NCBI GenBank assembly: GCA_964446655.1 | Contig: CAYUPL010000011.1 | Location: 1-64,000, forward strand | DNA length: 64,000 nucleotides | Origin: Desulfopila_A sp964446655 | GTDB taxonomy: Bacteria; Desulfobacterota; Desulfobulbia; Desulfobulbales; Desulfocapsaceae | Reading direction: 5' to 3' | Shown here: positions 60,642-64,000 of the stretch, one piece after another | How positions within the stretch are numbered: the first letter of the stretch is position 1 | Layout: the number at the start of each line of letters is the position of its first letter | Notes under the pieces: model-generated | The model's database searches: none | What the model was told of the DNA's origin: nothing | What the model saw: only the letters and a program-made list of their open reading frames with translations | Program-made: the position numbers and the translations under genes

Positions 60642-63600
60642 TTAACCGCCATTTCTGCCGTTATGACCGTTTTTACCGTTCCATTTCTTCTTTCCCTGTA
60701 TTTCAACAGGTCTCTTCCGGTAATGGAGGGCCTGATACCCCAGCAACTGCTCCACATCGTCGGAGAGTTCCCGGCAGGGACGGATGGTGAGATCTTTGAG
60801 AACGTCGATATCGACTTCGCCTTTGTTGCTGAAATGGAGGGTGAGCAGCAGGGGGCAGTTGCCATGAAAGCTATAGAGGATTTTTTTGAGAGCCTCAAGT
60901 CGCTGCCTGGTGATCTTATCCGCATCCAGCCGTATCCTGATCAGTTCGGTGAATTTCTCCCTGGCCTCGCCGAGGGGTAGAATGGTATCAGCGATAATTT
61001 TGGCGCCGCGCTCATCTTTCTGCACCGTTCCCTGCACAATAACCGGTTCCGTTGACCTGAGAACTTCATAGCACCTGCTGTACGTATCCGGAAAGACGAC
61101 CACTTCAACTGCTTCCATGGTGTCTTCAATCGAAAGAAAGGCCATGGGGTCACCTTTCTTGCTTTTCAGCTGTTTGCAGCTCTTGATCAACCCGCCGATG
61201 CGAACGGCCTGTTCGTCGCTGCTCTCGGAGAGGTCATGGATCTCCAGATCAACTATGGTTTTGATATCGGCGATGGTATCATCGAGAGGATGCCCCGTAA
61301 TATAAAAACCGACTGTTTCTTTCTCGAAGGCGAGCCGTTGCCGTTCATCCCACTCCTTGATGTCGGGCATCGTGATTGTCGCGACATCGGCGGCGGTGCC
61401 GGCAGGAGCTACCGCGAAAAGAGACATCTGACCGCTCTGCCGGTCCCGTTGGATGGCCTTGGCCTGTTCCATGGCCTTGTCTATGGTGGCCATCAGTTGT
61501 GACCGTTTGAAGCCTAAAGAATCAAAGGAACCGGATTTGATGAGACTTTCTATAACCCGTGAATTGACCCTACGTGAGTCGACCCGGCTGCAGAAATCGC
61601 TCAAGGAGGTGTATTTGCCGCCGCCGGCGCGTTCCTCGATGATGGAATCAAGGGCCGAGCCGCCGACGTTCTTTACCGCAGCGAGTCCGAATCTGATGCG
61701 ATCATTGACGACGCTGAAATCTTTGACGCTTTCGTTGATGTCGGGAGGGAGAACTTCTATCTTATGATCCCTGCACTCGTTGATATAGCGCACGACCTTG
61801 TCGGTATTGTTCATATCACAGGAGAGCAACGCGGTCATGAACTGAGCAGGGTAGTGAGCCTTCAGGTAAGCAGTCTGATATGAAATCAGTGCATAGGCGG
61901 CAGAGTGTGACTTGTTGAATCCATAACCGGCGAATTTGGCCATCAGGTCGAAAACATGCGCGGCCTTGTCTTCCGGAATATTGTTTTCTTTTGCTCCCGC
62001 CATAAATTTCTGGCGTTCCTGGTCCATAACCTCCGCAATCTTTTTGCCCATGGCACGTCGCAGAATATCGGCATCACCCAGAGAATAGTTTGCCAGGATG
62101 TTGGCAATTTTCATGACCTGTTCCTGGTAGACAATGACGCCATAAGTCTCTTCCAGGACGGATTTTATCTGCGGCAGCGGGTAATGTGGTGTCATGCGAC
62201 CATGCTTGGTTTCCACAAAATCGTCAACCATTCCCGAATCCAGAGGTCCGGGACGGTAGAGTGCCACCAGGGCGATGAGATCGGTGAACTGTCGTGGAGC
62301 CATTTTGACAAGGAGTTCGCGCATGCCGGAACTTTCCAGCTGAAAAACACCAAGGGCGTCTCCACGGCAGAGCAGATCATAGGTTTTGACATCATCCATG
62401 GAAATGGCATCAATATCGAGATCTTTGCCGATATCGGCCTTGATATGCAGCAGGGTCTTGGCGATGACCGTCAATGTTTTCAGGCCGAGAAAGTCGAATT
62501 TTATAAGACCTGTCATTTCAGTATGTTTCATGTCATACTGCGTCAAGGTCTCATCCTTGCTTCCCTTGCAGGTGGGCAGATATTCCACCATTGGTTTGGG
62601 AGAGACCACCACGCCGGCGGCGTGCGTGGATGTGTGTCGGGCCAGTCCCTCAAGCGTCTGGGAGACCCGCAGCAATTCGGCTATGCGGGGGTCCCGGTCG
62701 GCGGCATCCTGCAGCTTTGGTTCCTCCTTTATTGCCTTTTCTATGGTCATCTTCAGCTGGTCGGGGATGAGCTTGGCAATTTTGTCCACTTCGCCAAAAG
62801 GGATATCCAGAGCCCGGCCGACATCACGGATTACACCTCGCGCCTTCATGGAGCCATAGGTGACGATCTGGGCCACATGTTCAGCACCGCCATATTTTTT
62901 GCGGACATAATCGATGACCTCTCCCCGTCGATCCTGGCAGAAGTCGATATCGAAGTCCGGCATCGATTTTCGCTCTATATTGAGAAAACGCTCAAAAATC
63001 AGGCCATATGGAATCGGGTCAATATTGGTGATACGCATACAGAAGGCGGCAAGGCTTCCGGCGCCGGAGCCTCTTCCCGGGCCGACGGGAATTCCCTGGT
63101 CCTGAGCCCAGTTGATAAAATCGGCCACAATGAGAAAGTAGCCGGGAAAACCCATGGTGTTGATGACATCAATTTCCTTTTCGAGTCGCTCCGTATAAAT
63201 TGCGGCCTTTTCTGTCGAATAGGTTCCCGCCTTCTGCATTGCGGCAAAACGTTGTTTCAGCCCTTTGCGGCAGGTGGCGGTGAACATCGATTCCAGTGTT
63301 TCTCCTTCCGGTACAGGAAACCTGGGAAAATGGTAGTCATTGAAGTCGAGTTCGAGATTACATCGTTCTGCAATCTCCATGGTGGTGGCTATTGAGTCAG
63401 GACAATAGGAGAAACTCTCCTTCATGTTCCGTGGAGATTTAAAATAGAACTCGTCGGTGGCAAAACAGAAATGCTTGGGATCGGTTATGGTTTTCCCTGT
63501 CTGGATGCAGAGCAGAACTTCATGGGCATGAGCTTCTTCCCGGTTGAGGTAGTGACAGTCGTTGGTTGCCACAACTTTGATACCCAGCTCTTTACCAAGC

Positions 63601-64000
63601 TGCATCAGACCATCGTTGACGCCGCGTTGCTCGTCTATACCGTTCTCCTGCAGCTCGAAATAGAGCCGATCACCAAAAATATCCTGCATTTCCAGAGCTT
63701 TTTGCCGGGCGCCGGCCATATCCTTCTGGCGGATGAGCCAGGGGATCCAGCCATGCAGGCAGGCGGTAAGGGCGATAACACCCTCGCTGTGCTCAGCCAG
63801 GATTTCCATGTCAATGCGCGGCTTGTAATAGAAACCTTCAAATTGGGCAATGGAAGCCAGTTTCATCAAATTCTGGTAGCCTGTTTTGTTCATTGCCAGC
63901 AGGATAAGGTGAAAGGACGTAACACCCGATACCTGTTTTTTGTCACTTCTGTGTCCTGGCGCCAGATAAAATTCGCACCCTATGATGGGTTTGATGTTAG
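60642..64000 (-). CDS. dnaE: DNA polymerase III alpha subunit (5' end cut by window)
   Basis: The replicative polymerase. About 1118 residues are seen and the N-terminal part of the PHP domain lies beyond the window edge; the frame continues open to 64000 (reading IKPIIGCEFYLAPG near the edge). The PHP remainder, palm with the catalytic PDFDIDFC motif, the beta-binding region and the OB fold (roughly the last 180 residues) are in order. The C-terminus ends in a short Asn/Gly-rich tail. The start of the gene, and so its promoter, is outside the window. Confidence 0.96.
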   Translation of the reverse strand, partial: NIKPIIGCEFYLAPGHRSDKKQVSGVTSFHLILLAMNKTGYQNLMKLASIAQFEGFYYKPRIDMEILAEHSEGVIALTACLHGWIPWLIRQKDMAGARQKALEMQDIFGDRLYFELQENGIDEQRGVNDGLMQLGKELGIKVVATNDCHYLNREEAHAHEVLLCIQTGKTITDPKHFCFATDEFYFKSPRNMKESFSYCPDSIATTMEIAERCNLELDFNDYHFPRFPVPEGETLESMFTATCRKGLKQRFAAMQKAGTYSTEKAAIYTERLEKEIDVINTMGFPGYFLIVADFINWAQDQGIPVGPGRGSGAGSLAAFCMRITNIDPIPYGLIFERFLNIERKSMPDFDIDFCQDRRGEVIDYVRKKYGGAEHVAQIVTYGSMKARGVIRDVGRALDIPFGEVDKIAKLIPDQLKMTIEKAIKEEPKLQDAADRDPRIAELLRVSQTLEGLARHTSTHAAGVVVSPKPMVEYLPTCKGSKDETLTQYDMKHTEMTGLIKFDFLGLKTLTVIAKTLLHIKADIGKDLDIDAISMDDVKTYDLLCRGDALGVFQLESSGMRELLVKMAPRQFTDLIALVALYRPGPLDSGMVDDFVETKHGRMTPHYPLPQIKSVLEETYGVIVYQEQVMKIANILANYSLGDADILRRAMGKKIAEVMDQERQKFMAGAKENNIPEDKAAHVFDLMAKFAGYGFNKSHSAAYALISYQTAYLKAHYPAQFMTALLSCDMNNTDKVVRYINECRDHKIEVLPPDINESVKDFSVVNDRIRFGLAAVKNVGGSALDSIIEERAGGGKYTSLSDFCSRVDSRRVNSRVIESLIKSGSFDSLGFKRSQLMATIDKAMEQAKAIQRDRQSGQMSLFAVAPAGTAADVATITMPDIKEWDERQRLAFEKETVGFYITGHPLDDTIADIKTIVDLEIHDLSESSDEQAVRIGGLIKSCKQLKSKKGDPMAFLSIEDTMEAVEVVVFPDTYSRCYEVLRSTEPVIVQGTVQKDERGAKIIADTILPLGEAREKFTELIRIRLDADKITRQRLEALKKILYSFHGNCPLLLTLHFSNKGEVDIDVLKDLTIRPCRELSDDVEQLLGYQALHYRKRPVEIQGKKKWNGKNGHNGRNGG

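Noticed and set aside
61956..63395. A 479-codon open frame on the + strand inside dnaE
   Set aside because: It lies fully within the well-supported dnaE frame and its product resembles no family; it is a shadow of the GC-biased reverse strand.
1..64000. CRISPR arrays, insertion sequences, prophage genes or attachment sites
   Set aside because: No regular spacer-repeat array, transposase, integrase other than xerC, or phage structural gene was seen.

Overview
The window looks like one continuous stretch of chromosome from a Gram-negative, probably anaerobic bacterium. Desulfobacterota (the Desulfobulbales, sulfate or sulfur metabolisers) is my best guess. This rests on gene content and order (a stand-alone 2[4Fe-4S] ferredoxin, a feoA-feoB operon with a tiny Cys-rich membrane protein, a short GNAT-type ArgA beside argS and secA, ispE/tRNA-Gln/prs/rplY/pth in a row, a PilS/PilR-type pair, CarD, Rho, HslUV, xseB-ispA-dxs). 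No rRNA or sulfate-reduction gene is present, so the assignment is inference. Almost everything is housekeeping, densely packed and vertically plausible; I see no prophage, insertion sequence, integron or CRISPR array.

Layout. 1-7.3 kb (+): ferredoxin with a strong terminator, a small membrane protein, alr, argS, a one-helix membrane protein, the short ArgA and secA. 7.3-10.6 kb (-): a cardiolipin synthase, a metallophosphoesterase and a PPK2 polyphosphate kinase. 11-15.1 kb (+): argJ followed by a CYTH-like/CHAD protein, a ParA-type ATPase and a SixA-type phosphatase. 15.3-24.1 kb (+): a 58-residue Cys protein, a Gate-domain membrane protein, avtA, an exported MORN-repeat protein, then DUF4177, M20 amidohydrolase and cytoplasmic gamma-glutamyltransferase genes in a row, and an ECF sigma/anti-sigma pair. 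24.3-31 kb (-): the feo operon, glnS and gltX. 31.5-41.7 kb (+): serA, a DUF1844 protein, ispE, tRNA-Gln(UUG), prs, rplY, pth, a palindromic repeat element, carD, an RluD-type synthase, coaE, rho and rpmE. 42-45.4 kb (+): prfA, prmC, murA. 45.4-49 kb (-): a PilS/PilR-like two-component pair and a GIY-YIG protein. 49.2-54.2 kb (+): a frameshifted tatC, a class II aldolase, a UDP-glucuronate 4-epimerase-like gene, and a PilZ plus EAL-HDOD pair. 54.3-57.4 kb (-): xseB-ispA-dxs. 57.6-60.6 kb (+): xerC-hslV-hslU and a 34-residue zinc-ribbon peptide. 60.6-64 kb (-): dnaE, cut by the window edge.

The genes give a coherent picture of translation (argS, glnS, gltX, tRNA-Gln, rplY, rpmE, prfA, prmC, pth), isoprenoid synthesis (dxs, ispE, ispA), wall synthesis (alr, murA), arginine synthesis (argA-like, argJ) and protein export (secA, tatC). 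The most suggestive unexplained grouping is CHAD + ParA + SixA about 4 kb from ppk2, which may link polyphosphate binding, intracellular positioning and phosphate removal. Other items worth a look are the poly-T frameshift in tatC, three tiny Cys-rich proteins (15326, 26926, 60511), a 7-Cys FeoA variant, the palindromic element after pth, and a long rho leader.
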